This document shows, one piece after another, positions 52,301 to 60,760 of a DNA stretch of 64,000 bases (position 1 is its first letter; each line of letters opens with the position of its first letter). The translations under genes were made by a program, and so were the position numbers. The stretch is from Roseovarius gahaiensis (GTDB lineage: Bacteria > Pseudomonadota > Alphaproteobacteria > Rhodobacterales > Rhodobacteraceae): the NCBI RefSeq assembly GCF_011601345.1, contig NZ_JAAORB010000013.1, forward strand, positions 1 through 64,000, written 5' to 3'. Under the pieces are notes generated by a model. It searched no databases. It was given only the letters and a program-made list of their open reading frames with translations, and was not told where the DNA came from.

Positions 52301-52559
52301 GGAGCGTCTGGACCATGCCCTGCTTTTCCAGCGCGGTTTCCAGCCGGTCCATGACGACCTTGAGGGTCTTGTCGCCGTTCATGGCCTGCAGCCGGTCCCA
52401 CTTCTTGGGCTGGGTGGCGCGCAGCCATGCCTCCAGGTCTTCGGGATACATCGCGCGGTCGGCGTCGTAGGCATCGGACGCACCGACCAGCCAGCCCGCC
52501 GCGGCGAGCTTCTGCACCACGTAGGCTTCGAGATGCTTTTCGTGGTGCAGGTCGCTCAT
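49326..52559 (-). CDS. hsdR: Type I restriction enzyme R subunit
   Basis: A 1077-residue translocase and nuclease. The N-terminal nuclease site is visible: D139 in LALDLGLF and E153-x-K155 in TVELKTDF. The SF2 motor has SAGSGKTST near 316, IIDEAHNSQ near 432 and FTATPKHS near 487. The C-terminal part is helical for binding HsdM. It is the last gene of the operon; its start overlaps hsdS by four bases. It cuts DNA at a distance from unmodified sites. Confidence 0.95.
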   Translation of the reverse strand: MSDLHHEKHLEAYVVQKLAAAGWLVGASDAYDADRAMYPEDLEAWLRATQPKKWDRLQAMNGDKTLKVVMDRLETALEKQGMVQTLRRGFSIAGAGHLDLSEAAPEDRRNDAVLHRYASNRLRVVPQLKYHPGRELALDLGLFLNGLPLATVELKTDFTQSIEHAKAQYRRDRLPVDPVTKRKHPLLTFKRGAVVHFAMSDSEIWMTTRLAGEDTVFLPFNKGNEGRAGNPPRADGEYPVAYFWEEICHPDAFLRIFHSFVYVEKKDVVDLKGNWTVKETLIFPRFHQFDAVNKMIADAKEQGPGFPYLCEHSAGSGKTSTIAWTAHDLVKLRRDDGTPIFDTVIIVTDRNVLDGQLQDAVQQIDHQKGLIAAIDRETSSKSKSEQLSEAMLKGTPIIVVTIQTFPFAMEAILTENSLRDRNFAVIIDEAHNSQTGNTASKLQATLALSARKDAEEMTVEDILLEIQRARKRPSNVSHFAFTATPKHSTMMLFGRLGDPTRPASDDNLPVSFHKYEMRQAIEEEFILDVLRGYVPYKTAFNLGQEIVEEKRVDGKAAKRALAKWMTLHPTNVTQKVRFIIEHFSRNVAHLLDGKAKAMVVTSSRASAVRYKRAFDAYIAANPEYQNIRALVAFSGKLTGREVMHPNDDLLEGDAFVVEEDAEFTEANMNPDAGGKDLRHVFDRPEYRVMLVANKFQTGFDQPKLVAMYVDKKIANAVEIVQTFSRLNRTFPGKDQTFIIDFVNDPDAVRAAFARYDRGARIEEVQDLNVIYDLKEFLDDQGVYDETHVRDFQSARFRTATAAATGKDDEAAHKAMYAATQEPTDAYNRRLSELRERATAAEDAWQRAKNAGNEDGMKRADHEREQVEAAIAGLTDFKSGLSRFGRLYAYIAQLVDLGDPDLETFAAFSKLLANRLDGVPPTEIDLHGIALTGYDIAERETTSEGEHDEPPTLDPVKGGGGGSRPGALPVYMQELIEQLNSLFGEATPLEDQVAFVNQVAAITRENPVVMAQIDKNSKDQAMKGNLPGAVQAAVVRAMSSHSALATLLLSKDRQALPVLEGVIYEILKRGEELSVHDQ

Positions 52560-53818
52560 GCCGCTGTCCTGACGTCGATCTTGCCCGTGACGGCGGCGGT
52601 GATCAGCGCCGCGCGCTTTTCCTTGAGCAGGGCGATGCTTTGCTCGGTCTTGGTGATGAGGGTGTCGATTTTCGCCGTCTCATGTTCGATGTGTTCGACG
52701 ATCCGTTTAGCCTCGTCTTCAGGTGGAAACGGAACCCGGATCGAGGTGAACCGCGGTGGTCTAATCGTCTTACGCAGGCCTGTGTAGAAGGGCTTCAGCC
52801 CTTTGAAGTTATCAAGATGCAGGAACAAGTAGTAGAGAAAATCAGAATAAGCCGGAGCGATGCACTCGAAAACAGCGTATGCGCCCGTGATCATGCCATG
52901 TAGATCAGAGCGGCCTACGGTTCGGGGTGTTTCATCGATATCGAACAGGCAAAACACGAAATTGCCCGGCTGAACCTGTTGATACGTGTCGAAGGACTCA
53001 GGGAATTTACCAAAATTCTCGCTGATGTCTCGTTCGATCACTCCTCTAGTAGTCAGGGACAACAGCTTGAACTCGTCGGACCGCTTGCCAACCGTCGACT
53101 TTGAAAGCATGAGGGCACGACTTACTGGGCTGATGTCCCAGTGAGCCGGAACCGCACCTATCGCCTTGAAGTCGCCCGCCTTCATCGGTGCGTTGCGGTT
53201 CAAGCCCTTGGTGACGGCATGGGCGATCACGGCGACGCGCTTTTCCTTCAGCAGCGCGATGAACCGGTTCTTCTTCTCGATCAACCCGTCAATCCGCGCG
53301 GTCTCGCGGTCGAGGTAGGCGACAATTTGCTTCTGTTCCTCAAGATCCGGCCAAGCTAGTGGAATGCGCTCGAACTGCTCGCGATTGAACGAGTAGCGCA
53401 TTCCGTAGCTGAGCTGAGCGAAATAGTCGTAGCCCCATTTCAGACCCCAGAAATAGTATTCCAAAAACTGCGTATCGAAGTCTTCCGCAACATCGAAAAC
53501 CATATACAAGTTGCTGATGCAGCCCCGTGTTTGGCCGATGCCACACAGAATGGGCGTCGCGTCAAAGTCCCGCGGCGTGAATACGAATTGTCCCTCTTCC
53601 ACAATCTGGTGGCCGACGTAATTCTCAGTGGATTTGCCAAAGCTGAGGTCGGTCTTGACCTTCACCCCCTCCTTCGTGAGGGAGAGCACCACTGGGTTTG
53701 GGTCTTCGTTCTTTTCAAGCTGATACTCGCCAACGGCCGATCCCATCCGGGTTTGTTTCCAGTGCGCAGGGAGACCGCTCAGCTTCGTTTGTTGGCCGTT
53801 GATGACTTCGACGCTCAT
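52556..53818 (-). CDS. hsdS: Type I restriction specificity subunit
   Basis: A 420-residue protein with two target recognition domains. Each is followed by a conserved helix: AYLDRETARIDGLIEKKNRF near 165-185 and HIEHETAKIDTLITKTEQSI near 380-400, both leading into ALLKEKR. The two halves read a bipartite DNA target that cannot be deduced here. The stretch 52700-53550 is less GC-rich than the flanking hsd genes, consistent with exchange of recognition domains. Confidence 0.94.
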   Translation of the reverse strand: MSVEVINGQQTKLSGLPAHWKQTRMGSAVGEYQLEKNEDPNPVVLSLTKEGVKVKTDLSFGKSTENYVGHQIVEEGQFVFTPRDFDATPILCGIGQTRGCISNLYMVFDVAEDFDTQFLEYYFWGLKWGYDYFAQLSYGMRYSFNREQFERIPLAWPDLEEQKQIVAYLDRETARIDGLIEKKNRFIALLKEKRVAVIAHAVTKGLNRNAPMKAGDFKAIGAVPAHWDISPVSRALMLSKSTVGKRSDEFKLLSLTTRGVIERDISENFGKFPESFDTYQQVQPGNFVFCLFDIDETPRTVGRSDLHGMITGAYAVFECIAPAYSDFLYYLFLHLDNFKGLKPFYTGLRKTIRPPRFTSIRVPFPPEDEAKRIVEHIEHETAKIDTLITKTEQSIALLKEKRAALITAAVTGKIDVRTAA

Positions 53819-55824
53819 TCCGTCACCTCCGCGAGGATCGCGGCGATCTCTGCCTCAACGGCGTTCAGGTCGGCGTCGATTTCTTCGAGGTCGCGGGGCG
53901 GCTGGTACTCATAGAAATACCGGTTGAAATTGATCTCGTAGCCTACGATCCCGACCTCGCCATCGATCTCGTCGCGGTATGTCTCGTCGATATAGGCGTC
54001 CTCGGCATGGGGCAGGACCTCTGTCGCCAGATAGTCGTGGATGTCCGTGCCCATCGGCACGTTTTCGTAATCCGTCAGATCGTCATCGGGCAGGATGTTG
54101 CCCTTCTTGTCGGTGACGGGATCAAGCTCTGGGTCGCGCACGCCAAAGACGCGCTGGAGCATCTTCACATGCGTCGCGGTTACCTTGCCCAGCCCGGCAT
54201 CCTTTTTGGCCGCGCCCTTCATCCAGCCATCGACCCAGTGCCAGCCATGCTCCGCGCCCATCTGATCGTGCAGCAGGGCGCGCCACCCCGCGCGCTGATC
54301 GTCGGTCAGCTTGGCCCAGGCGTTCTCTTCGTCGAGCTTGGCCAGCCCGTCCTCGGAGATCACGATCTTCTTGCGCAGCGGCCGCAGAACGCGAATGCGG
54401 CGATAGCCGAAGGCGGTTCTGTCGAAGATCTTGCTCTCGCGGGTCTCCTCGAACGCGGAAAACATGCCGACGATATCGCGCGTCTGCGCCTCGCCCACGC
54501 GGCGCTTTTTGTTGCCCTCGCTCTTGCGCATGGTCTCGTACATGTCGGTCGCGTTGATCAGTTGCACGCGGCCCCGGCGCTGCGCGGATTTCTTGGTGGA
54601 CAGGATCCAGATGTAGGTTCCGATGCCGGTGCGGAAGAAGATTTCCTGCGGCAGGGCGATGATGGCCTCGACCACGTCCTGCTCCAGCAGGTGTCGCCGG
54701 ATCTCGGACTCGCCCTGACCCGCGCGCCCGTTGAAGAGGGGGGAGCCGGACAGGATGATCGCGCCGCGGCCGCCGCCGTTCTCGGGGCTTTCCAGCTTGC
54801 TGACCAGGTGCTGCAGGAACAGCATGGAGCCGTCGCCGATACCGGGCAGCTTGGGGCCAAAGCGACCGTCATGGCCCTTTTCGCGGTGCTCGCGGACGAC
54901 GGCGGACTGGTCCATCTCCCACTTCTTGCCGAAGGGCGGATTCGAGACGCAGTAGTGGAAGCGTTCGCCTGCGAAGTGATCCTCGGACAGGGTGCTGCCG
55001 AGCTTGATGTTCCTGGACAGGTCGCGGCCCGGATCGGTCTCCAGCGTCTTGAGCAGCATGCCCGCAAGACAGACCGCGTGGGTTTCCGGCTCCAGCTCCT
55101 GTCCGTGGGGCACGATCACCGGGGCGACGCTGTACCGGTCGCGCAGGCTGTCGATATGCTCCATCCCGTCCGACAGGAAACCGCCCGTGCCGCAGGTCGG
55201 GTCATAGAGCGTGCGGATGAGGCCGGGGTTCTCGATGAACATCTGGTCTTCGGGAACGAGCAGGAGCTCGATAGCCAGATGAACCACGTCGCGGGGGGTC
55301 ATGAAGTCTTCCGCCGCCTCGTTCACCTCGGCGCCGAACCGGCGGATCAGGTGTTCGTAGACGTTGGACATGACGCGTTCCGGAACCGCCTCCGGATGCA
55401 GATCGATCGCGGCGAAGTTCTGGCAGATCTTGTAGAGCACCCCGGCCTTGTCCATCCGTGCCAGCGTGTTGGCGAAATCGAACTGCTCGAAGATGACGCG
55501 CGCATTGTCCGAGAAATTGGCGATGTAATCCTCGAGGTTCCGGCGTGTCCGGGTCGCACCGAGGCTACGCAAGTCGTAGTTCGAGGTATTGTAGAAGGGG
55601 TAGCCGGTCTGAGTACGCAGGATGACGTCCAGATCGATCCCGCTGTCCTTCATCGAGGCGTAGGTCTCGCGGACCTGCTCCCGCGTCGGCTCGAGGACGC
55701 ACTCAAGACGCCGGAGAAGCGTAAAGGGCAGGATAATCTTGCCGAAATCGGTGTGCCTGAAATTCCCCCAGAGATCGTCCGCGTTTTTCCAGATGAAATC
55801 GGCCAGGGAGGTGTTCGTGCTCAT
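53815..55824 (-). CDS. hsdM: Type I restriction methyltransferase subunit
   Basis: A 669-residue N6-adenine methyltransferase. The helical N-terminal domain (HsdM_N, ADFIWKNADDLWG) is followed by SAM motif I DPTCGTGGFL near 208 and catalytic NPPFGKKW near 295. It methylates the target together with HsdS. Overlaps of four bases with both neighbours indicate one message. Confidence 0.95.
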   Translation of the reverse strand: MSTNTSLADFIWKNADDLWGNFRHTDFGKIILPFTLLRRLECVLEPTREQVRETYASMKDSGIDLDVILRTQTGYPFYNTSNYDLRSLGATRTRRNLEDYIANFSDNARVIFEQFDFANTLARMDKAGVLYKICQNFAAIDLHPEAVPERVMSNVYEHLIRRFGAEVNEAAEDFMTPRDVVHLAIELLLVPEDQMFIENPGLIRTLYDPTCGTGGFLSDGMEHIDSLRDRYSVAPVIVPHGQELEPETHAVCLAGMLLKTLETDPGRDLSRNIKLGSTLSEDHFAGERFHYCVSNPPFGKKWEMDQSAVVREHREKGHDGRFGPKLPGIGDGSMLFLQHLVSKLESPENGGGRGAIILSGSPLFNGRAGQGESEIRRHLLEQDVVEAIIALPQEIFFRTGIGTYIWILSTKKSAQRRGRVQLINATDMYETMRKSEGNKKRRVGEAQTRDIVGMFSAFEETRESKIFDRTAFGYRRIRVLRPLRKKIVISEDGLAKLDEENAWAKLTDDQRAGWRALLHDQMGAEHGWHWVDGWMKGAAKKDAGLGKVTATHVKMLQRVFGVRDPELDPVTDKKGNILPDDDLTDYENVPMGTDIHDYLATEVLPHAEDAYIDETYRDEIDGEVGIVGYEINFNRYFYEYQPPRDLEEIDADLNAVEAEIAAILAEVTE

Positions 55825-56912
55825 TGGTCGTCCTTGTTATTCTTGGCGTCTATTTCTTGCTCGCGTAGCGCCTCCAGCAGCCGCCCGTCAGGCAGCACCG
55901 CTGATGTGTAGATCCGGATGGACGGCCAACCCGTTACCCGGCAACCCCACGCGTTGAAGCTCATGACCTCACCGCGGTATTCGACCCGCCGCCCGTCCAC
56001 TACGGTGGCCGTACTGTTGGGACGGTCCTTGATGGTCAGCTCGGTTCCGACCGGCAGGAGGCCGCGCTCCACCATTTCCACCGTTTTCATCAACCGCGCG
56101 CGGCCTGTCGGGGCCGGCGGGTCCGATGGCGAGGGCGCCACATTCGGCGCTGCTTCGGCGTGGCTAATGCTGGCGCCGTCGGAAGCCGCATCGGGAAGCC
56201 CGTCGAGCTTGGCCATGAAAGCCTCCACGCGGGGATAGAAGCTCCGCAACCCCGATCGCCGCAATGAGGCCCGGACTTCGCCTGCGGTCAGGCCAGCGGC
56301 CCGTTTGGCGACCAGCCGCACGAATGCATCGTCTTCCGTGATCGTGTCGAGGACCGCCTCAACCTGCCTGTCCACACGCCACTCGGTCCACAGCGCGTCG
56401 ATCGCGCGCGCCTGCATCCGGCCGCGGGACAGGAGCGACAGCGTGGCGGCGATGTCCTCGATCGCTGCAGCCGGATCATCGAGCAGGACTGTCAGGAACA
56501 GTTTCTCTTCCGCTTCGACTGGTGCGTGGACCTTGTAGATCCGCCAGGCCGCGCCGTTGGTGAGTACGTACCAGTCCACGCCGGCGGCGTTGGCATAGTT
56601 CAGGGTCTGCAAGAGCGGCTTGCGGTCGTCGAGGCTGACCCCAAGTGCTTTGGCCTCAACGAAAAGCGCCGGGGTGCTGTGGAGGAACAGAGCGTAGTCG
56701 ACAGGATTGTCGGCTGCCGTGTGGCGATATTCGCTTCTTACCTCTTCGACGTCTTGGAGATCCCATCCGAGCGCTTCGAGAACGGGAAGGATCAACACGC
56801 GTATCGTATCAGACTCGGTCAAGCGAACGCGGCGATCCCGGTAGCTCAGGATGCGCGTGCGAACCGTCGGGAGGCAGGCGGCCAATGCGTTGAGGGCGTC
56901 CGGTGTGGTCAT
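55821..56912 (-). CDS. PD-(D/E)XK nuclease-like protein with C-terminal RAMA-like domain
   Basis: A 363-residue protein. The N-terminal half resembles HsdR_N-type nucleases: ILPVLEALGW, then D72 in NPVDYALFL and E86-x-K88 in FVEAKAL form a PD-(D/E)XK site. The C-terminal 90 residues (KDRPNSTATVVDGRRVEYRG, FNAWGCRVTGWPSIRIYTSA) look like a RAMA domain, proposed to sense modified DNA. It sits between the WYL regulator and hsdM with four-base overlaps. It may be a second effector or a modification sensor. Domain calls are from pattern recognition. Confidence 0.7.
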   Translation of the reverse strand: MTTPDALNALAACLPTVRTRILSYRDRRVRLTESDTIRVLILPVLEALGWDLQDVEEVRSEYRHTAADNPVDYALFLHSTPALFVEAKALGVSLDDRKPLLQTLNYANAAGVDWYVLTNGAAWRIYKVHAPVEAEEKLFLTVLLDDPAAAIEDIAATLSLLSRGRMQARAIDALWTEWRVDRQVEAVLDTITEDDAFVRLVAKRAAGLTAGEVRASLRRSGLRSFYPRVEAFMAKLDGLPDAASDGASISHAEAAPNVAPSPSDPPAPTGRARLMKTVEMVERGLLPVGTELTIKDRPNSTATVVDGRRVEYRGEVMSFNAWGCRVTGWPSIRIYTSAVLPDGRLLEALREQEIDAKNNKDDQ

Positions 56913-57769
56913 ACAGCCCCCTCGAGAACCAGATCGCGATTGAGCAGGACGATCTGCTGGTCCTGCGGCTTCCGCGCCGCCGGATCTGTGTCAAGCCCAA
57001 GCCGCCTGAGCGCGTAGTAGAGGAGCGCGCGCCGGACCTTGATCTTCGCCTTGCCGCCCCGCATCCCGTAGTCGAGGGCAATGACCTTGGCCTGCGTCTC
57101 CGACAGCTCGGGGTGGGGGCCGACCTCCAGAGTGACCTCGGAATGCCAGTCGCGATCTTCGTCGGCCGAGGTTTCGCTCTCCCGCGATCCGCGGATGCCG
57201 AGGATCCGTGAGAGCAGGAAGTCCTTGAAGCACTCGTCCGTCAAACAGAAGGCCCGAGTGTGCCAACGGTACCCGTCGAACGCGATGGCGTGCGGCGCGA
57301 TCCAACGCCAGCGCGGCTCCGGGCTGGACAGGGATTGGTACGTCACCTCGATCGCCTCGGACCGGTGGATGGCGCCGACCACCGAGCGGAGCGTCACCGG
57401 ATCGACGCCCCGCACAGGCGTCGGTGCGGATGCGTAGGACGGCAGGTCAGGGAACCAGCAATCCTCGCGCTCCAACACATCATCGGCAATCAGGCGGAGC
57501 TGGGCGAGGTAATGCGCTGCGTCAGGCGCGCGGAACTTGCAGTCGAAGTCGGGCCCTCGGACATAAGTGCGCGCGCTCTTGTCGTAGACCATGTTGTCCG
57601 GCGCCAGCGCGATGTAGCGGTTCAGGTCCGAGGATGCCTGGTTCACGGAGACGCCGAACTGCTGCATCACATCGATGCGATTGACGTGCCCCTCCCAGAA
57701 AAGGCGGAACTCGACGAACTCGAGGCGCTGCTCGACCCCCCAGCGTAATCCGGCCTTGTCCCTGTCCAC
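56909..57769 (-). CDS. WYL-domain transcriptional regulator (BrxR/CapW-like)
   Basis: A 286-residue protein. An N-terminal winged helix (RLEFVEFRLFWEGHVNRIDV, then FGVSVNQASSDLNRYI) is followed by a WYL domain (VTYQSLSSPEPRWRWIAPHA, WHTRAFCLTD) and a C-terminal WCX-like extension. This is the build of BrxR and CapW repressors, which guard BREX and CBASS operons. It starts with GTG 57769, with GGGAG upstream. It is the first gene of the type I operon and probably represses it through the repeat at 57792-57812. Confidence 0.85.
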   Translation of the reverse strand: MDRDKAGLRWGVEQRLEFVEFRLFWEGHVNRIDVMQQFGVSVNQASSDLNRYIALAPDNMVYDKSARTYVRGPDFDCKFRAPDAAHYLAQLRLIADDVLEREDCWFPDLPSYASAPTPVRGVDPVTLRSVVGAIHRSEAIEVTYQSLSSPEPRWRWIAPHAIAFDGYRWHTRAFCLTDECFKDFLLSRILGIRGSRESETSADEDRDWHSEVTLEVGPHPELSETQAKVIALDYGMRGGKAKIKVRRALLYYALRRLGLDTDPAARKPQDQQIVLLNRDLVLEGAV

Positions 57770-57791
57770 GTTGCGCTCCCGCCCGGCCCTG

Positions 57792-57812
57792 CGCGCACGC
57801 GAATTGTGCGCG
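57792..57812. promoter_or_regulatory. 21-bp inverted repeat, candidate operator of the WYL regulator
   Basis: CGCGCAC (57792-57798) and GTGCGCG (57806-57812) are perfect 7-bp arms around GCGAATT, 23 bases upstream of the regulator start. A -35-like TTGACG on the minus strand (57816-57811) abuts and overlaps the outer arm. No good -10 follows, so the promoter itself is uncertain. Confidence 0.55.
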
Positions 57813-57889
57813 TCAAATTTCTGGGCTTTCTCGAAAGGTAGCCGCGGGGAGCTGCGTAATCAATCAAAAACGGGCGCACTGGCGCGCGA

Positions 57890-59044
57890 TTATCCCAAGG
57901 ATTGCCGCAGGTTCTGCGCGACCGCATCCGCCGCGGTCCTCACCGGCTCGGCGGCGAGGTGGGCGTAGCGCGCGGTCGTCTGGACCTGCGTGTGGCCGAG
58001 AAGCTTGCCGATCATCGGCAGGCCCTGACCCGACACGACGGCCGTGGACGCGAAGGTGTGGCGCAGGTCGTGGATGCGGACGTCCTTCACGCCGGCGCGG
58101 GCGCGGACGCGCTGCCAGAAGGGCTGGAGATCGCTCAGGCGCTTGCCCGGCAGGGTGCCGGCGATGACCCACGGGTTGCCCTCGATGCGCTGGGCGTCGC
58201 GGAGCAGGTCGACGGCGGGCTGGCCGAGATGGACGACCTTGGCGCCGGACTTGGAATCCGGCAGGCGCAGAACGCGCTCGGCCAGATCGACGTGCGCCCA
58301 TTGCAGTGTCATGATCTCGTTGAGCCGACAGCCGGTCAGGATGAGCAGGCGGGCGGCGAGGATGGCCGAGGGCAGTTCGATCCCCTCCGCCTCCATCTCG
58401 CGCAGCACCTCACCGATCCGGCGCAGTTCCGCCGCGCTGAGAAAGCGCTCGCGCTTCTCCTCGGGATACTTCCGGATGTGCTTTCTTGGATTGGTGCCGT
58501 CCGGACGCAGGCCCCACATCTCGGCGAGGCTGAACATCTTCGAGATCACTTCGAGGCAGCGGTTCGCCTGATAGGGGATGTGGCGGAGGTCATGGTGGAA
58601 CTTCGCCACGTCCGCCCGGGTGATGCCGGTGACCGTGAGCTGCCCGAGCGCGGGCACGATGAAGCGCCTTAAGTTGCGGCGGTACTCCTTGGCCGTGCTC
58701 GCCTTCACGCGGATCGCGATATGCTCCTTGTCGAACCGCTCCGCCAGTTCCTTGACCGTAATTGCCTTGCGACCCGCGTCCCGCTCGGCGGCGGGGTCAT
58801 CGCCGTTGCGCGCGGCGGACACGATCGCCATGGCGCGGCTGCGCGCCTGCTCGCAGGTCAGCACCGTGCTGGGCCCGAGGCTGATCCGCCGGGATCGGCG
58901 TCCCGCGCGGTACTGGACCACGTAGCCCTTGCGTCCGCTTGACAGGACCCGCAATCCGAAGCCAGGGATCTCGCTGTCCCATACGAAGTATTCGTTGGCT
59001 TTTTTTTCTGCAGCATCGACGATGCGCTTGGTAAGTTTGGGCAT
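57890..59044 (-). CDS. int: Tyrosine recombinase (site-specific integrase)
   Basis: A 384-residue integrase. An N-terminal arm-binding domain (DSEIPGFGLRVLSSGRKGYV) is followed by a SAM-like core-binding domain. The catalytic domain has R in TGCRLNEIMTL near 239, HDLRHTFAST near 325, and HTQVQTTARYAHL with the tyrosine near 359. It is intact and likely active. The attachment site at 61596-61640 lies 2.5 kb away, with two cargo genes between. Confidence 0.95.
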   Translation of the reverse strand: MPKLTKRIVDAAEKKANEYFVWDSEIPGFGLRVLSSGRKGYVVQYRAGRRSRRISLGPSTVLTCEQARSRAMAIVSAARNGDDPAAERDAGRKAITVKELAERFDKEHIAIRVKASTAKEYRRNLRRFIVPALGQLTVTGITRADVAKFHHDLRHIPYQANRCLEVISKMFSLAEMWGLRPDGTNPRKHIRKYPEEKRERFLSAAELRRIGEVLREMEAEGIELPSAILAARLLILTGCRLNEIMTLQWAHVDLAERVLRLPDSKSGAKVVHLGQPAVDLLRDAQRIEGNPWVIAGTLPGKRLSDLQPFWQRVRARAGVKDVRIHDLRHTFASTAVVSGQGLPMIGKLLGHTQVQTTARYAHLAAEPVRTAADAVAQNLRQSLG

Positions 59045-59261
59045 GATGGGCGGCCTTCCGTTTCTTTCCGCTTCACAGTGCGGAAGACGCCAGGACAGTC
59101 AACGAACACATTGATATTGCGCATGAAAAGGAAAAGGTGCGCAGTTCTGCGGGGGTGGTGCTGCGCGCCGGTGCGGGACAGAGATTGTTCCAGCGAATCA
59201 AAATGCAGGTTCCTGCTGTTCGAGGACGCTGCTACAACCGTCAAGAAGCAACGGAATTCCC

Positions 59262-60689
59262 ATGGCGTCGAAAACCACCCTCAATGCGAAGAACCTCGAA
59301 GCGCTGGGCACCGAGCGCCTGGCGCAACTGCTGATCGAGGTCAGCTCCGGGAATGCGGCGGCCAAGCGCAAGCTTCGCCTGGAACTGGCGGGCGCACAGA
59401 GCCCGAAGGAGGCCGGGCGGGCGATCGCCAAGCGGCTGACCAGCATCGCCAATGCCAAGAGCGCAATCACCTGGAAGAAGAGAAAGGCCTTTATCGCCGA
59501 CCTGCAGACCCAGCGCCGTGGGATTATTGACCAAGTTGGGTCAACTGACCCGGAACAGGCCTTGTTCCTGATGTGGCGTTTCATGGGCCTCGCAAACCCG
59601 GTCATCGAGCGTTGTCAGAGCGGTGATGGCGAAGTGATTGCGGTTTTTCATGATGCCTGCGCGGACCTCGGTCCGTTGGTGGCTGCGGCAAAGCCGAGCG
59701 CTGAGGTTCTGATCGATACAACTTTCGACGCCCTGTGTGAGAACAGGTACAGCCAGTTTGACAAGCTCATTTCCACGCTGACCCCGGCCCTCGGGGCCAA
59801 TGGCCTGGAACGTCTGCGTCAAAAGTTGGAGGCGTTTCTGGAAACGTTGAATGCAACGGATCTCTCAACAGACATGATCGGACGACAATCCACCGCCGAA
59901 TACATGCAAAGCATAGCGGAGCGTCGAAAACAGCGCATAGCCAAAAGCGCTCTGCTCGAGCTGGCCGATGCACAGGGGGATGTTGACGCATTCATTGCGC
60001 AGTTTGAGCCATGGACGCGCACAGTCCCGACGAATGCGATTCTCATTGCGCGTCAATTGGTTGATGCCGGCCAAGCCGCCGAGGCGCTGGATTTTCTCGA
60101 TGCCGCAGATGTCGACGAAGACGACTGGGACCGCATGGACTGGCAGGACGCGCGGATCGATGTTCTGGAGGCCATGGGCCGCAAAGAAGAGGCACAGGCG
60201 TTTCGCTGGGCGTGTTTTGAACGCGATCTGTGGGCGGACTACCTGCGCGCGTATCTGCGGAAGCTGCCTGACTTCGATGATATCGAGGCGGAAGAAAAGG
60301 CAGTTGCGACTGCCATGGCTGATCCCGAGCTGCTGGCGGCGCTGCAGTTCTTCCTTGATTGGCAATCGCCGGACCGTGCCGCAGAGTTGCTGATCAACCG
60401 CCACAGCGAGATCGATGGCAACCGTTTTGAATATCTGACCCCGGCCGCGGATGCGCTGGCCGAAAGCCAACCGCTGGCAGCGACGCTTGTGCTGCGCGCG
60501 ATGATTGATTTTGCGGTGAGCAAGGGACGCTCCAAGCGCTATCGCCACGCAGCACGTCACCTGAAGACCTGCGCTGAGCTGGCACCCAGGATCGAGGTCT
60601 TCGGTGCGTTCGAGACGCACGAGACCTATGTCGCCCGACTGAGGAGCCAACATGGCAGGAAGTCGGGTTTCTGGGCCTATGTGGGGTGA
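59262..60689 (+). CDS. DUF6880 protein
   Basis: A 475-residue helical-repeat protein starting MASKTTLNAKNLEALGTERL. The opening residues and helical repeats (RQLVDAGQAAEALDFLDAAD, RAAELLINRHSEIDGNRFEY) fit DUF6880, often a single gene carried near integrases. It resembles TPR-like proteins. The function is unknown. It is divergent from the integrase gene with 217 bases between. Confidence 0.75.
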   Translation: MASKTTLNAKNLEALGTERLAQLLIEVSSGNAAAKRKLRLELAGAQSPKEAGRAIAKRLTSIANAKSAITWKKRKAFIADLQTQRRGIIDQVGSTDPEQALFLMWRFMGLANPVIERCQSGDGEVIAVFHDACADLGPLVAAAKPSAEVLIDTTFDALCENRYSQFDKLISTLTPALGANGLERLRQKLEAFLETLNATDLSTDMIGRQSTAEYMQSIAERRKQRIAKSALLELADAQGDVDAFIAQFEPWTRTVPTNAILIARQLVDAGQAAEALDFLDAADVDEDDWDRMDWQDARIDVLEAMGRKEEAQAFRWACFERDLWADYLRAYLRKLPDFDDIEAEEKAVATAMADPELLAALQFFLDWQSPDRAAELLINRHSEIDGNRFEYLTPAADALAESQPLAATLVLRAMIDFAVSKGRSKRYRHAARHLKTCAELAPRIEVFGAFETHETYVARLRSQHGRKSGFWAYVG

Positions 60690-60760
60690 TGGGGTAAAGT
60701 GATGCGAACCTGCGACGCGCGTCATTCATGCGTGGGCGCCAACTTGGTGGAGAGAATAGC

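Noticed and set aside
51099-52787. 562-codon plus-strand frame opposite hsdR and hsdS
   Set aside because: It crosses the hsdR-hsdS boundary and is made of Arg/Val/Leu/Asp-rich sequence typical of an antisense shadow.
54007-55911. 634-codon open frame on the plus strand opposite hsdM
   Set aside because: It mirrors the certain hsdM gene in a GC-rich region, where the complementary frame stays open by codon bias. It has no domain features.
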